This document shows, in pieces, positions 27,014-36,237 of a stretch of 64,000 nt of DNA. Source of the stretch: Harenicola maris (GTDB lineage: Bacteria; Pseudomonadota; Alphaproteobacteria; Rhodobacterales; Rhodobacteraceae); assembly GCA_018524345.1 (NCBI GenBank), contig JADQAZ010000003.1, forward strand, positions 496,001 through 560,000, written 5' to 3'. The position numbers were made by a program, and so were the translations under genes. Every line of letters starts with the position of its first letter. Positions within the stretch are counted from its first letter, which is position 1. The notes below the pieces were generated by a model, which saw only the letters and a program-made list of their open reading frames with translations, was not told where the DNA came from and ran no database searches.

Positions 27014-28045
27014 ATGCTGAACTCTGCTGTCGCAGGGGGGGCGCTCATGCGCTTCACCGATTTTTTACGTGCAAACGGGCAGGGCTTTTTCGTCGCCGCC
27101 GTTGTTGCCGCCGCCGCGCAGTTCCTGTCGGAGCATTACGGCGCGCCTGCGATGCTTATGGCGCTTTTGCTTGGGATCGCCTTTAACTTTCTGGCGGAAG
27201 ACGGTGTGTGCAAACCGGGGATCGAGTTCACCGCGCGGACGGTGCTGCGGATTGGTGTGGCGCTTCTGGGGGCGCGGATTTCGGTTGAGTTGATGATCGA
27301 GCTGGGCCCGCATTTGATCGCTGTTGTCGTTGGCGGGGGCGTCCTGACCATTTTGTTTGGCTTGCTCTGCGCCCGTGTCCTTGGGCGGGGCTGGCGTTTT
27401 GGCCTTTTGACGGGCGGGTCCGTGGCGATTTGCGGGGCCTCGGCGGCGATGGCGATCTCTGCCGTTCTGCCCAAAAACGAACATTCCGAACGCAACCTGA
27501 TTTTCACGGTGCTCTCTGTGACCGTCCTGTCGACGCTGGCCATGATCGCCTATCCGGTCCTGACCGAGGTTTTCGAGTTTAGCGACGAGACATCGGGGGT
27601 TTTTCTGGGCGGCACGATCCATGATGTCGCGCAGGTTGTCGGGGCTGGCTTTTCGGTGTCCGAGGAAACCGGCGATGTGGCGACCCTTGTGAAGCTTATC
27701 CGTGTGGCCATGTTGGCGCCGGTGGTTTTGATTATTTCGGTCGCTGTGCGCCGCTATGGGCAGGCAGAGACGGAAAGCAAACGCCCACCAATCCTGCCGA
27801 TGTTTGTGGTCGGCTTTCTGATCTTTGCGACGCTGAACTCTCTGGGCCTGATTCCGATGATCGCTGTTGACGCCATGTCGGAGCTCAGCCGCTGGGCGCT
27901 TCTGGTCTCTATCGCGGCGGTGGGGATGAAGACCTCTCTTAAGCGCATCCTTGAGGTCGGCGGGCAGGCGATCGGCCTAATTGTCGCCGAGACGGTATTT
28001 ATCGCGGCCTTCGTTTTGATCGGCGTTGCCCTTCTGGGCCATTGA
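27014..28045 (+). CDS. tauZ: YeiH/UPF0324-family transporter, putative sulfite/sulfate exporter (TauZ-like)
   Basis: A 343-residue membrane protein with about 10-11 hydrophobic segments of the PSE (UPF0324, YeiH) family. Typical segments are [34 protein letters not shown] and [17 protein letters not shown]. In roseobacter-type taurine clusters a protein of this family lies between xsc and pta and is thought to export the sulfite or sulfate released by Xsc. The order xsc, this gene, pta is the same here. The ATG at 27014 follows GAGGAC; a second in-frame ATG at 27048 is possible. Confidence 0.85.
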   Translation: MLNSAVAGGALMRFTDFLRANGQGFFVAAVVAAAAQFLSEHYGAPAMLMALLLGIAFNFLAEDGVCKPGIEFTARTVLRIGVALLGARISVELMIELGPHLIAVVVGGGVLTILFGLLCARVLGRGWRFGLLTGGSVAICGASAAMAISAVLPKNEHSERNLIFTVLSVTVLSTLAMIAYPVLTEVFEFSDETSGVFLGGTIHDVAQVVGAGFSVSEETGDVATLVKLIRVAMLAPVVLIISVAVRRYGQAETESKRPPILPMFVVGFLIFATLNSLGLIPMIAVDAMSELSRWALLVSIAAVGMKTSLKRILEVGGQAIGLIVAETVFIAAFVLIGVALLGH

Positions 28046-28056
28046 GGGGACAGGGT

Positions 28057-29058
28057 ATGAAACCTTTGGAGAGGCTGTTGAAGAACGCGGCGCGGTCGCA
28101 AAAGAAGATTGTACTGAGCGAGGGCAGTGACCCGCGCGCGGTTGCGGCCGCAATCGAAGCCCGCAGGCAAGGCATTGCACGCATCGTGCTGATCGGGCCG
28201 GAGCGGGACATTCTTGCGCAATATGTTGTTGCGGGGGCCAAGCCGGATGAGGGCGTGGAAATCCATGATCCCGCGACCTCGCCGCTTTTGGGCGATCTGG
28301 CGCTGGCCTATTATGAACGGCGCAAGCACAAGGGCGTGACGATGGAGGACGCGCTTTGCGAGGCGCGCAGGCCGCATGTCTATGCCGCGCTTTTGGTGAA
28401 AACCGACCGCGCTGATGGCACGGTTGGCGGCGCCGTTGCCACCACAGCCGAGATCCTGCGCACCGCGATTCAGGTGATCGGCGCGAAGCCCGTTGCCAAG
28501 CTGGTTTCCTCTTTTTTCCTGATGCTGTTTTGCGAGGAGCATCACAGCAAGAAGGGCGCGCATCTGTTCGCGGATTGCGGGCTTGTGGTGGATCCCTCTG
28601 CCGAGGAAATGGCCCAGATCGCTCTGGCCTCGGCCCAGAGCTTTGCGGCGCTTACCGGAGAGAGGCCGCGCGTTGCCATGCTGTCATTCTCCACCCGCGG
28701 CAGTGCGGTGCACGAAAGGGTATCGAAGGTATGGGATGCGACGGGGCTTGCGAGGGCATCCGACCCAGAGCTTTTGATCGATGGGGAGCTGCAGTTCGAC
28801 GCCGCCTTTGTGCCCGATATTGCGGCCTCCAAGGCCGGCGACTCGCCCTTGGGCGGTGAGGCCAATGTCTTTGTTTTTCCGAGCCTCGAGAGCGGGAACA
28901 TCGCTTACAAGATCGCGCAAAGGATCGGGGGCGCTGTCGCCATTGGCCCGGTTCTTCAGGGGCTGGACAAGCCTGCAAACGACCTGTCCCGCGGCTGCTC
29001 TGCCGAGGACATCCTGCATATGATTGCAGTGACGGCGGCTCAGGCGGATGCCGGGTAG
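28057..29058 (+). CDS. pta: Phosphate acetyltransferase
   Basis: A 333-residue single-domain phosphate acetyltransferase that converts acetyl phosphate from Xsc into acetyl-CoA. Typical segments are [54 protein letters not shown] and the C-terminal [15 protein letters not shown]. The ATG at 28057 has ACAGGG upstream; a TTG at 28042 would overlap the tauZ stop. It closes the carbon side of the sulfonate pathway. Confidence 0.93.
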   Translation: MKPLERLLKNAARSQKKIVLSEGSDPRAVAAAIEARRQGIARIVLIGPERDILAQYVVAGAKPDEGVEIHDPATSPLLGDLALAYYERRKHKGVTMEDALCEARRPHVYAALLVKTDRADGTVGGAVATTAEILRTAIQVIGAKPVAKLVSSFFLMLFCEEHHSKKGAHLFADCGLVVDPSAEEMAQIALASAQSFAALTGERPRVAMLSFSTRGSAVHERVSKVWDATGLARASDPELLIDGELQFDAAFVPDIAASKAGDSPLGGEANVFVFPSLESGNIAYKIAQRIGGAVAIGPVLQGLDKPANDLSRGCSAEDILHMIAVTAAQADAG

Positions 29059-29184
29059 GTCGATTGGTTTGGCTGTGAGGGCCCGATCGGCTCTGGGTCG
29101 AAAGGGGAGGAGGAACGGGGTCGCGATGCGGCTTTCAGGCTGTTTGTATAATGTGAGAGCGGACGGATAGAGGGCGTGGCCCCC

Positions 29185-30075
29185 TTAATCGGGTGGTCCA
29201 GGTAGGGTCGATTTTAGAATATTAACAAACCGGTCCTTGCATGCGGGATCACGCCGGTTTTTGACAGAAATCATGCCCGCTGTGCGGGACCAGTTGAGCC
29301 AGTCGACTTGGAGCCGGTGTATACCCTCCCATTGTTTTGAGCCGGCAATCGCGGGAACAATGGTCACGTAGTCAGTGCGGCGAATGACGCTCTGGACGAC
29401 GCCATTTGAGACGGTTTCCACCGCCGGAACCGGCTGCTCAAGCCCGACATCGTCAAAGGCTTCTTGGGTTGTTGGCACGTCCGTCGGTGGAAGGACCCAT
29501 CCATATTGCTTGACCGCGTTATAAGTGATGGGTTCGCTGCTTTTGAGCAAAGGGTGATCTTTGCGGAAGGCCAGAAATATCTTCACCTCTGTCAACACTT
29601 CGCCAACGAAATCGGTGGGCAAGTCGCTTGTGACACGACCAAGCATGATATCGATCTGACCGCGCCTCAGCTTTGAGAATAGTTCTTTTCTTGGGCCGGT
29701 ATGGATCTTGACTTGGATGTTGGGCTCTTCTTTTGCGATGCGTACGATGACTTCGGGGACCACGTCCCACAGCCATGCTTGCCCCACGCCGAGCTTTATG
29801 GTGCCTGAGATCCCTTTTTTATGAGCCCGCAATTCTGCCGAAAGGTCTGTCATATCGCTTTCGATGCGCTCCATGCGGCTTAGGCAGAACTCTCCGAGGG
29901 CTGATAGCTCAACCCCTTTGGGGGTGCGCTCGAACAATTTGAGGCCCAGCAGATCCTCACAGCGCGACAGGATTTTGGTCAGCGCGGATTGGGTCATGTT
30001 CAGGCTTCTGGCCGCACCTGATATTGTGCCGTACTCCGCAATGCGGCGAAGATAATGAATGTGTCTGGTGTCCAT
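29185..30075 (-). CDS. LysR-family transcriptional regulator
   Basis: A 296-residue LysR regulator of the CbL/GbpR-like group (MDTRHIHYLRRIAEYGTISG, then AARSLNMTQSALTKILSRCE as helix-turn-helix). It is divergent from the TTT transporter genes with 126 bp between the starts and probably controls the transporter-sulfatase unit. Confidence 0.9.
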   Translation of the reverse strand: MDTRHIHYLRRIAEYGTISGAARSLNMTQSALTKILSRCEDLLGLKLFERTPKGVELSALGEFCLSRMERIESDMTDLSAELRAHKKGISGTIKLGVGQAWLWDVVPEVIVRIAKEEPNIQVKIHTGPRKELFSKLRRGQIDIMLGRVTSDLPTDFVGEVLTEVKIFLAFRKDHPLLKSSEPITYNAVKQYGWVLPPTDVPTTQEAFDDVGLEQPVPAVETVSNGVVQSVIRRTDYVTIVPAIAGSKQWEGIHRLQVDWLNWSRTAGMISVKNRRDPACKDRFVNILKSTLPGPPD

Positions 30076-30201
30076 GGGTATTCCATTTTGGAATGAACTT
30101 TGGTCATCTTATCGCTTGCGGAGAGTAGCGCTTCGGTGAAGTTATACAAGACGGCGCCGCAAATTCGCATTCGGTGCCTCGTAATCTGGGAGGATACTAT
30201 T

Positions 30202-31182
30202 TTGACTAACTCGAAGACCAAATGGTCGGCGATTGCCCTGTTGGTCGCCAGCTTTGCGGCCCCACAAGTGGCCGCGCAGGACTATCCCGAGAAGCCGATC
30301 ACAATCATTTTTCCTTGGGCATCCGGTGATCCGACGGAAACGGTACTGCGCATGTTGGGCAAGCACGCGGCCGAACGGCTGGGGCAGCCCTTCGTCATCA
30401 ATCAGATTCAGGGCGCCGGGGGCACACGCGCGGCCGCAGAGGGCGCAAAAGCCGAGGCGGATGGCTACACCCTGTTAAGCAACTGGGTTGCGCCACAGAT
30501 TGCCGCAAAGCTTTTCAACCCCAAACTTCCCTATAGTAACGACAGTTATGTGCCGGTGGGCGGGGTGATGGCCATTCCTTTTACAATCACGGTCGCCGCC
30601 GATCACCCGTCTGATGACATCGCCGAGTTTGTGAGCTGGGCGGAAGAAAACGGCAGGAAATTGAATTACGGGGTCTGTGCCGCTCAATCCGTTCCGCGCT
30701 TGGTCGGAGAGCAGTTCATGCGCTCGGCCGGTATCGATTATAACCCGATCCCGAACAATTCCGGATGTATGGGCGACAATATGACCGGATTGCTGAACGG
30801 CACCTTGGACGTCTCCGTTGGGGTGGTCGCCGCGACCACCGTATTGGAGGGGCAGGTCAAGCACCTTGGCCTGATCAGCGATGCCCCACATCCGATGGCG
30901 CCGGACCTTAAGACGGCCAGTGAGCAAGGGGTTAACATCGGCTGGGGTAACGCCGCTCTGGGGTGGGGCGGGCTTGTTGCCCCTGCGGGGACGCCTACGG
31001 AGCACCTTGAGGTTCTACAGGAGGTCGTCAAAGAGGTTGTGACCAGCGAGGAGTTCCTCGCAGACCTCGGCAACCTGTCCGGTATGGTGAGCTATGTGCC
31101 TCCTGCTGAATATGAGCAGCTCTGGGCGGAGAGTGTTGAGCTTCTTGCCCCCTACGTGGCTGATATAACGCAGAAAAAATAG
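30202..31182 (+). CDS. Tripartite tricarboxylate transporter binding protein (TctC/Bug family)
   Basis: A 326-residue periplasmic receptor of the Bug/TctC family with a signal peptide (residues 1-26, cleaved near VAAQ) and the family start DYPEKPITIIFPW. Bug proteins usually have a GG(x)xD loop after this; here it is ASGDPTETVLRML. The start is a TTG at 30202, chosen for TGGGAGG eight bases upstream; the frame opens at 30100 but no ATG there has a ribosome-binding site. With TctB and TctA downstream it forms a complete TTT system whose substrate is unknown. Confidence 0.87.
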   Translation: MTNSKTKWSAIALLVASFAAPQVAAQDYPEKPITIIFPWASGDPTETVLRMLGKHAAERLGQPFVINQIQGAGGTRAAAEGAKAEADGYTLLSNWVAPQIAAKLFNPKLPYSNDSYVPVGGVMAIPFTITVAADHPSDDIAEFVSWAEENGRKLNYGVCAAQSVPRLVGEQFMRSAGIDYNPIPNNSGCMGDNMTGLLNGTLDVSVGVVAATTVLEGQVKHLGLISDAPHPMAPDLKTASEQGVNIGWGNAALGWGGLVAPAGTPTEHLEVLQEVVKEVVTSEEFLADLGNLSGMVSYVPPAEYEQLWAESVELLAPYVADITQKK

Positions 31183-31276
31183 ACGCGCAGGCGGTGGGGG
31201 CAAGCATGCAGAAGGCTGTTTGCCTGTTCCCGCCCTTCCTTGGTCATGCGGCCAATTCAACCAATAAAGGCTTCTT

Positions 31277-31756
31277 ATGAGGACCATTCGATCTCGCGAA
31301 ATAGCGGCTGCCCTATTCTTCTTGGCTGTGATCGCCGCCGCATGGGGGCTGACGTTCAAAATTGATACGACTTTCAGTTCCGATCTCGAAACGCTCACCG
31401 GGCCGCGGGCCTATCCGCGGCTCATCCTTTCGGTCATGGCCGTTTTGGCGGCTTTGCTGCTGTTTCGGAGCACCAAGCTTCCGAAACTTTCGGAGGCGGA
31501 CGGGCTTGGCAATATGGTGGTGGTCGGGTTGGCGATCGGGCTCTGCGTCGTTTTCGTCGCGCTGTTCGAACCGCTTGGCTATATTATTGCGATGCCGCCG
31601 CTGGTCTTTTCCACCGGGCTTTTGTTCGGCAAAAGGAAACCCTTGCAGGTTTCGCTTTATGCCGCCGTCATTTCTGGTCTGGTGCTTTTTGCTCTGCGAT
31701 ATGGGCTGAACACTGTCTTGCCTGAAGGGCTTTTGGGTGTGGATGGACTCTTCTGA
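31277..31756 (+). CDS. Tripartite tricarboxylate transporter small subunit (TctB family)
   Basis: A 159-residue membrane protein with four hydrophobic segments, matching TctB in size and layout (N-terminal segment 10-27, GPRAYPRLILSVMAVLAALL, VVGLAIGLCVVFVALFEPLG, and a C-terminal segment). It is 94 bp after the binding protein and overlaps the TctA start by one base (TGATG). Confidence 0.85.
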   Translation: MRTIRSREIAAALFFLAVIAAAWGLTFKIDTTFSSDLETLTGPRAYPRLILSVMAVLAALLLFRSTKLPKLSEADGLGNMVVVGLAIGLCVVFVALFEPLGYIIAMPPLVFSTGLLFGKRKPLQVSLYAAVISGLVLFALRYGLNTVLPEGLLGVDGLF

Positions 31757-33252
31757 TGAGCGCGCTGTTTGATACCATAATCATGGCCCCCGCGTTTTTT
31801 GCGAGTGCCGCCTTCCTCTTCTTGCTGATCGGCCTTCTCATCGGCATCGTTGTGGGGGCATTGCCGGGGGTCGGGCCGCTTCTTGGGGTTGCGATGGCGG
31901 TTCCATTTACCTTTTACATGGATCCGGTGACCTCCATGGCGCTCTTGATGGGGATCTATCAAGGCGGCGCCTACGGGGGCGCGATATCGGCCACGCTGAT
32001 CGGTATCCCCGGCACGCCGATGGCCGCCGCGACCCTTCTTGATGCATATCCGATGGCTCTTGGGGGGCACGCATCGCGGGCAATTACCTTGGCGACTTTG
32101 GCCTCTTCGGTCGGGGGGATCATCGGTGCCGTTATTCTTATTGCAATTGCGCCGGCGCTTGCGGCCATTGCGATCAAGTTCGGCCCGTCTGAGACCGCAG
32201 CCTTTACCCTGCTTGGCCTTGCAACCATCGGCGCCATGTCCGGTGAAACGCCGATGAAAGGCTGGTTGATGGGGTTCTTCGGCCTCGCGCTGGCCACGAT
32301 TGGATTGGATCCCGTCAGCGGTGTTTCACGCTTTACCTTCGGGTCGGTCTACCTCGATAGCGGCATTGTGCTGATCCCCCTACTTGTCGGCCTCTTCAGC
32401 CTGTCCGAAGTCTTGATCCAACTGGAGCGCCCCGTCCGGGCTTTTGACGGAGGGGTGCGCGTGTCTATTTCTCTCTCCATGTTCCGTTCGGTTATACTGC
32501 GTCCGATAAACTATATCCGGTCCAGCCTGATCGGTATCTTTGTTGGTATTTTGCCCGGCGTGGGCGGCGATACGGCAGCCTTTCTAAGCTATCGTTCTGC
32601 GCTTCCGTTCAAGCGCTCTGGGGACGCAGAATTCGGCAAGGGAAATCCGGATGGCGTCATCGCCAGCGAGGCCGCGAATTCTGCCGTTACCGGCGGTGCG
32701 TTGATACCAATGCTGGCCCTGGCAATTCCGGGGGATCCCATTGTTGCCGTCCTGATGAGCGGCTTGGTGATCCAAGGCATCCAGCCGGGGGCCGCGATGT
32801 TCCTGAACAACGCCGATGTTGTCCAAGGGATCTTTCTTGTTTTCCTTATCGGTGCAGCTCTTCTTTTGCCATTGGGGCTTTTGATTTCTCGCGGCATTTT
32901 GCAGGTGCTGAGGCTGCCTCAATGGGTGGTGATGAGTACGGTTCTTATGGTGTCGTTCCTTGGAACCTATGTTATCGCTCGGCAGATATTGGACCTTTAT
33001 GCGCTGCTTGTGTTTGGTGTACTTGGTTATCTTTTGCGCAGAGCAAATTTTCCCATTGCGCCCATTGTTATCGGATTTGTCCTAGGCCCGATTTTCGAAA
33101 GGAATTTCCGTCGAACAGGGCTTATCTCTCAGGGGGATATGATTGGCTATATTGCAGAGCGCCCGATCACGATTGCCGTTTTGCTCCTGACCCTGGCCTT
33201 TATCATTCTGCCTTTCGCCTCTCGATTACGAAAGCGCCCCAACGCGGCCTGA
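31756..33252 (+). CDS. Tripartite tricarboxylate transporter large subunit (TctA family)
   Basis: A 498-residue permease with about 11-12 membrane segments. The two TctA signature repeats are visible: GALPGVGPLLGVAM in the N-terminal half and GILPGVGGDTAAFLSYRSAL in the second half. The cluster order C-B-A is standard. A sulfatase follows after 108 bp, suggesting that the transported compound is an organic sulfate or is produced from one. Confidence 0.92.
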   Translation: MSALFDTIIMAPAFFASAAFLFLLIGLLIGIVVGALPGVGPLLGVAMAVPFTFYMDPVTSMALLMGIYQGGAYGGAISATLIGIPGTPMAAATLLDAYPMALGGHASRAITLATLASSVGGIIGAVILIAIAPALAAIAIKFGPSETAAFTLLGLATIGAMSGETPMKGWLMGFFGLALATIGLDPVSGVSRFTFGSVYLDSGIVLIPLLVGLFSLSEVLIQLERPVRAFDGGVRVSISLSMFRSVILRPINYIRSSLIGIFVGILPGVGGDTAAFLSYRSALPFKRSGDAEFGKGNPDGVIASEAANSAVTGGALIPMLALAIPGDPIVAVLMSGLVIQGIQPGAAMFLNNADVVQGIFLVFLIGAALLLPLGLLISRGILQVLRLPQWVVMSTVLMVSFLGTYVIARQILDLYALLVFGVLGYLLRRANFPIAPIVIGFVLGPIFERNFRRTGLISQGDMIGYIAERPITIAVLLLTLAFIILPFASRLRKRPNAA

Positions 33253-33360
33253 ACCCGTGAATTAGATTTTCAAATCGCAATCACCAGTGGTCAAGACAGG
33301 CACTGGTTTCAATCTCTGCGGCCAAATGCGCCGCAACGAAATACCAAAAAGGACGAAAGC

Positions 33361-34797
33361 ATGTCAGCCAAGCCTAGAAACCTTCTGTTTATTCTTTCAG
33401 ACGAACATAACCGAGATATCTCGGGCTGCTATGGGCATCCATTTGTCAAAACGCCCAATATCGACCGGCTTGCGGCGCAGGGGACGCGGTTTACCTCTGG
33501 CTATTGCAACAGTCCGATTTGCGTGCCCTCACGTGCGGCATTGGCGACGGGGAAATATGGCCATGAAACCGGATGTTGGGACAATGCCCACCCGTTTACC
33601 GGCGCGCAAAGAAGCTGGCATGCCGCACTGCGCGAGAAGGCTGTTGATGTAACCTCGATCGGCAAGTTGCATTACCGCAGTGAGGAGGATGACAATGGCT
33701 TCACCCAGAGCATTCTGCCCGTACATGTGATCGGGGGGAAGGGCGATCTTAAGGGTTTGTTCCGCAAAGATACTTCCCTCAAGAAGGACGGCTCTGGATT
33801 GGCCAAGGGCGCAGGCGTCGGAACAAGCGATTATTGGCGCTACGATACCTCGATTACGCAGGCCTCAAAAGAATGGTTGGCCGAGCGGGCGAAGTCGAAC
33901 AATGAAGAACCCTTTGTTTTGTTTGTCAGCCTCGTATTGCCCCATTTTCCATTGATTGCCGAGGAGGAGTATTACGATCTTTACAAGGATCTTGACCTTG
34001 AAACTCTGTCACAGGGGCTGACGGCACCCGCCACGGATCACCCGACGATCCGGCGCATGGCCGAGTACCTGAATTACAATGACCACTTTGACGCTGCTTC
34101 AAAAGCCGTGGCGATGCGATGTTATTTTGCGATGGTTACGCGGCTGGATGATATGATTGGCGAATTGCTTGCGGAGTTGGAAACCTCGGGCCTGTCTGAC
34201 ACCACCGACGTGATCTATACCTCGGATCATGGCGAATGCCTTGGTAATCGCGAATTTTGGGGCAAGTCCAACATGTATGAGGAATCCGCGGGTATTCCGA
34301 TGATCCTTGCGGGGCATAATATTCCAAGGGGGGCTGTCGTGGATACACCGGTTTCCCTTATTGATATTGCGCCGACAGTTGCGGATGTGACGGGCAGGGA
34401 TGTCGGCGGTGAAGGCTATCGCGGGAAGTCTCTGATCGCTCTTGCGAATGGCCAAGATCCCGGCAGGGCAGTTTTTTCCGAGTATCACGCCACAGGGGCC
34501 AATACGGGTATGTTCATGCTGCGCAAAGGGGCATGGAAATACGTCTATTATGTCGATGCGCCTTGCCAGTTGTTCGATTTGCGCAGCGACCCGCAAGAGT
34601 TGACTGACCTGTCCGCAGATCCCGCATTTGCCGATGTTCGTAAGACGTTGGATGCAGAATTGCGCGCGATTTGCGACCCTGAAGCGGTCAACGCCCGTGC
34701 TTTTGCCGATCAGGCCCGCACGGTAGAGATCAACGGTGGCCGCGACAAAGTTCTGCAAGAAAAAGAGTTGGCGTTTACCCCGGCCCCCACGACCTAA
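33361..34797 (+). CDS. Sulfatase (type I, formylglycine-dependent)
   Basis: A 478-residue alkaline-phosphatase-superfamily sulfatase. The active-site signature CVPSRAALATGK has the cysteine at residue 54 that would become formylglycine. Metal-ligand regions are FILSDEHNRD (D14) and VIYTSDHGECLGNREFWGK. There is no signal peptide, so it acts in the cytoplasm on an imported substrate. The general layout resembles choline-sulfatase and phosphonate monoester hydrolases. No formylglycine-generating enzyme is in the window, so maturation depends on a gene elsewhere. Context with a TTT importer points to a small carboxylate sulfate ester. Confidence 0.87.
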   Translation: MSAKPRNLLFILSDEHNRDISGCYGHPFVKTPNIDRLAAQGTRFTSGYCNSPICVPSRAALATGKYGHETGCWDNAHPFTGAQRSWHAALREKAVDVTSIGKLHYRSEEDDNGFTQSILPVHVIGGKGDLKGLFRKDTSLKKDGSGLAKGAGVGTSDYWRYDTSITQASKEWLAERAKSNNEEPFVLFVSLVLPHFPLIAEEEYYDLYKDLDLETLSQGLTAPATDHPTIRRMAEYLNYNDHFDAASKAVAMRCYFAMVTRLDDMIGELLAELETSGLSDTTDVIYTSDHGECLGNREFWGKSNMYEESAGIPMILAGHNIPRGAVVDTPVSLIDIAPTVADVTGRDVGGEGYRGKSLIALANGQDPGRAVFSEYHATGANTGMFMLRKGAWKYVYYVDAPCQLFDLRSDPQELTDLSADPAFADVRKTLDAELRAICDPEAVNARAFADQARTVEINGGRDKVLQEKELAFTPAPTT

Positions 34798-34836
34798 ACG
34801 CGCTGCGCGAGCAGATCAAAACCTCAAGGATGAAGT

Positions 34837-35682
34837 ATGAAAATCATCGATGCCCATATTCACACATGGCAGCTTGCTGACGGCAAAAAGAACTGGATCC
34901 GCGAGAAGATCGCCGCGCTTCAGTATGACTTCACGATGGACGACTTTGCGGCTTCGGTTGAGGGGTACGATGTGGAGGGCGCGATCATCGTGCAGTCGTC
35001 CTCTGACATTGCGGAGACGGACCGCCTTTTGGCGCAATCTGCCGGAGATCCCCGCGTTCTGGGGATCACCGGATGGTTGGATCTGGCCTCGGAAGAGGTT
35101 GCGCAGCAGGCCGATGCTTACCTGAAGAAACCGGGTTTCAGCGGCATCCGCGCGGAATCCCCCAGCCACTTTGACACGGGCTGGTTGCTGTCAGATCCCG
35201 TTCACAGGGGCCTTGGAGTCATGGCGAAAAAGAAGGTGCCTGTAGATTTCTTGATGAACTGTACGCAGTTGACCGAGTTTCGCCAGATCGTTGAACCGGT
35301 GGAGGGGTTGGTCTCCATCCTCGACCACGGTGGTCGTCCGTTTGTGATGACTGGGGACACCAGCGCTTGGAAGAAGGATATCCAAGGCATCGCACGCAAC
35401 ACGCAGTGTTATTGCAAGCTGTCGGGCTTGGCCGAGCGTGCGGGCGTTGAATGGACCGCCGATACGCTTGAGCCTTGGGTGTCGATCCTGTTGGAGGAGT
35501 TCGGGCCGGAACGTTTGATCTTTGCCACAAACTGGCCCGTCATGCGGCTGATGGCCAGCCCGAAATATTGGATAGAGGCTTTGGACACGATCTTTGCCAG
35601 GGCCGGTCTTTCACACAGCGATCAACAAAAGATTTTCGCCGACAATGCGGGTCAGGTCTATCTTCGCGGCGTAGAGCAGTAG
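34837..35682 (+). CDS. Amidohydrolase-family protein (COG3618/PDC-lactonase-like)
   Basis: A 281-residue TIM-barrel hydrolase of the amidohydrolase_2 family, with the metal-binding DAHIHTW at residues 5-11, FSGIRAESP and LDHGGRP. Near the C-terminus, LIFATNWPVMRL stands where members usually read GSDWPV, so the conserved aspartate is replaced by asparagine; some relatives also have asparagine there. Members open lactones or hydrolyse dicarboxylate rings. It follows the sulfatase by 39 bp and is likely to act on the desulfated product. Confidence 0.82.
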   Translation: MKIIDAHIHTWQLADGKKNWIREKIAALQYDFTMDDFAASVEGYDVEGAIIVQSSSDIAETDRLLAQSAGDPRVLGITGWLDLASEEVAQQADAYLKKPGFSGIRAESPSHFDTGWLLSDPVHRGLGVMAKKKVPVDFLMNCTQLTEFRQIVEPVEGLVSILDHGGRPFVMTGDTSAWKKDIQGIARNTQCYCKLSGLAERAGVEWTADTLEPWVSILLEEFGPERLIFATNWPVMRLMASPKYWIEALDTIFARAGLSHSDQQKIFADNAGQVYLRGVEQ

Positions 35683-35689
35683 GGCCCAA

Positions 35690-36073
35690 ATGGAAAATGA
35701 AGCTGATGTAGTGGCGCAGTTGCGTGCGGCTGAGCGCGCGCGATGCGATGTTTTGATGCGAAGCGACGTGACGGCGCTCGGCCGTATGCTTCGCGCTGAC
35801 TTAGCGCATGTGCACCTGAATGGAACTGTGGATGGTCGGTCAGATTATTTGGCGGGCCTGCGCGACCGGTTCCGGTTTCTATCTGTGAGGCGCGGGACAT
35901 TGAATATTCGGGCCTATGGCAACACCGCAGTCATGATCGGAGAGTTGATCCAGCGCACGCGTAACCTCGCAACACAGAGCGAGCAGGATATAAGGGCCGT
36001 AACCACTCAGGTTTGGGTGCGCGAAACAGAAGGGTGGAAACTGTCGACCTGCCACAATGCGGTTCCGGTTTAG
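35690..36073 (+). CDS. NTF2-like protein (SnoaL/DUF4440 type)
   Basis: A 127-residue alpha+beta barrel protein of the NTF2-like superfamily: AERARCDVLMRSDVTALGRML at the N-terminus, DLAHVHLNGTVDGRSDYLAGL in the middle, and the C-terminal TTQVWVRETEGWKLSTCHN. Members range from isomerases to small ligand binders, so the function is open. It starts seven bases after the amidohydrolase stop and closes the transporter-sulfatase unit. Confidence 0.8.
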   Translation: MENEADVVAQLRAAERARCDVLMRSDVTALGRMLRADLAHVHLNGTVDGRSDYLAGLRDRFRFLSVRRGTLNIRAYGNTAVMIGELIQRTRNLATQSEQDIRAVTTQVWVRETEGWKLSTCHNAVPV

Positions 36074-36143
36074 GGGGGCGTTGCGGGCTTTATCAAAGTG
36101 GCGGGGGCGCTCGGGCTCTCGTCTCTCGTGTAGTAGATTGGTG

Positions 36144-36194
36144 TTGACAGTGGGGGAGGGCAATACTTAACTACGAAACCTATCGATCGATAGG
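36144..36194 (+). promoter_or_regulatory. Promoter with downstream 16-bp palindrome
   Basis: A consensus -35 box TTGACA (36144-36149) is followed after 17 bases by TTAACT (36167-36172). Six bases later lies the perfect palindrome CCTATCGATCGATAGG (36179-36194), which would cover the transcription start of the bicupin operon. A 10-base piece of this palindrome recurs before the AraC gene at 40130. The layout suggests a repressor or regulator site; which protein binds is unknown. Confidence 0.6.
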
Positions 36195-36237
36195 TAGTCA
36201 AGTGGCGCCCATTGGCGCTGAACCGGAAGGATGTACC

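Noticed and set aside
25765-27057. A 430-codon open frame on the minus strand
   Set aside because: It is antisense to xsc and shows no recognisable family; xsc on the other strand is certain.
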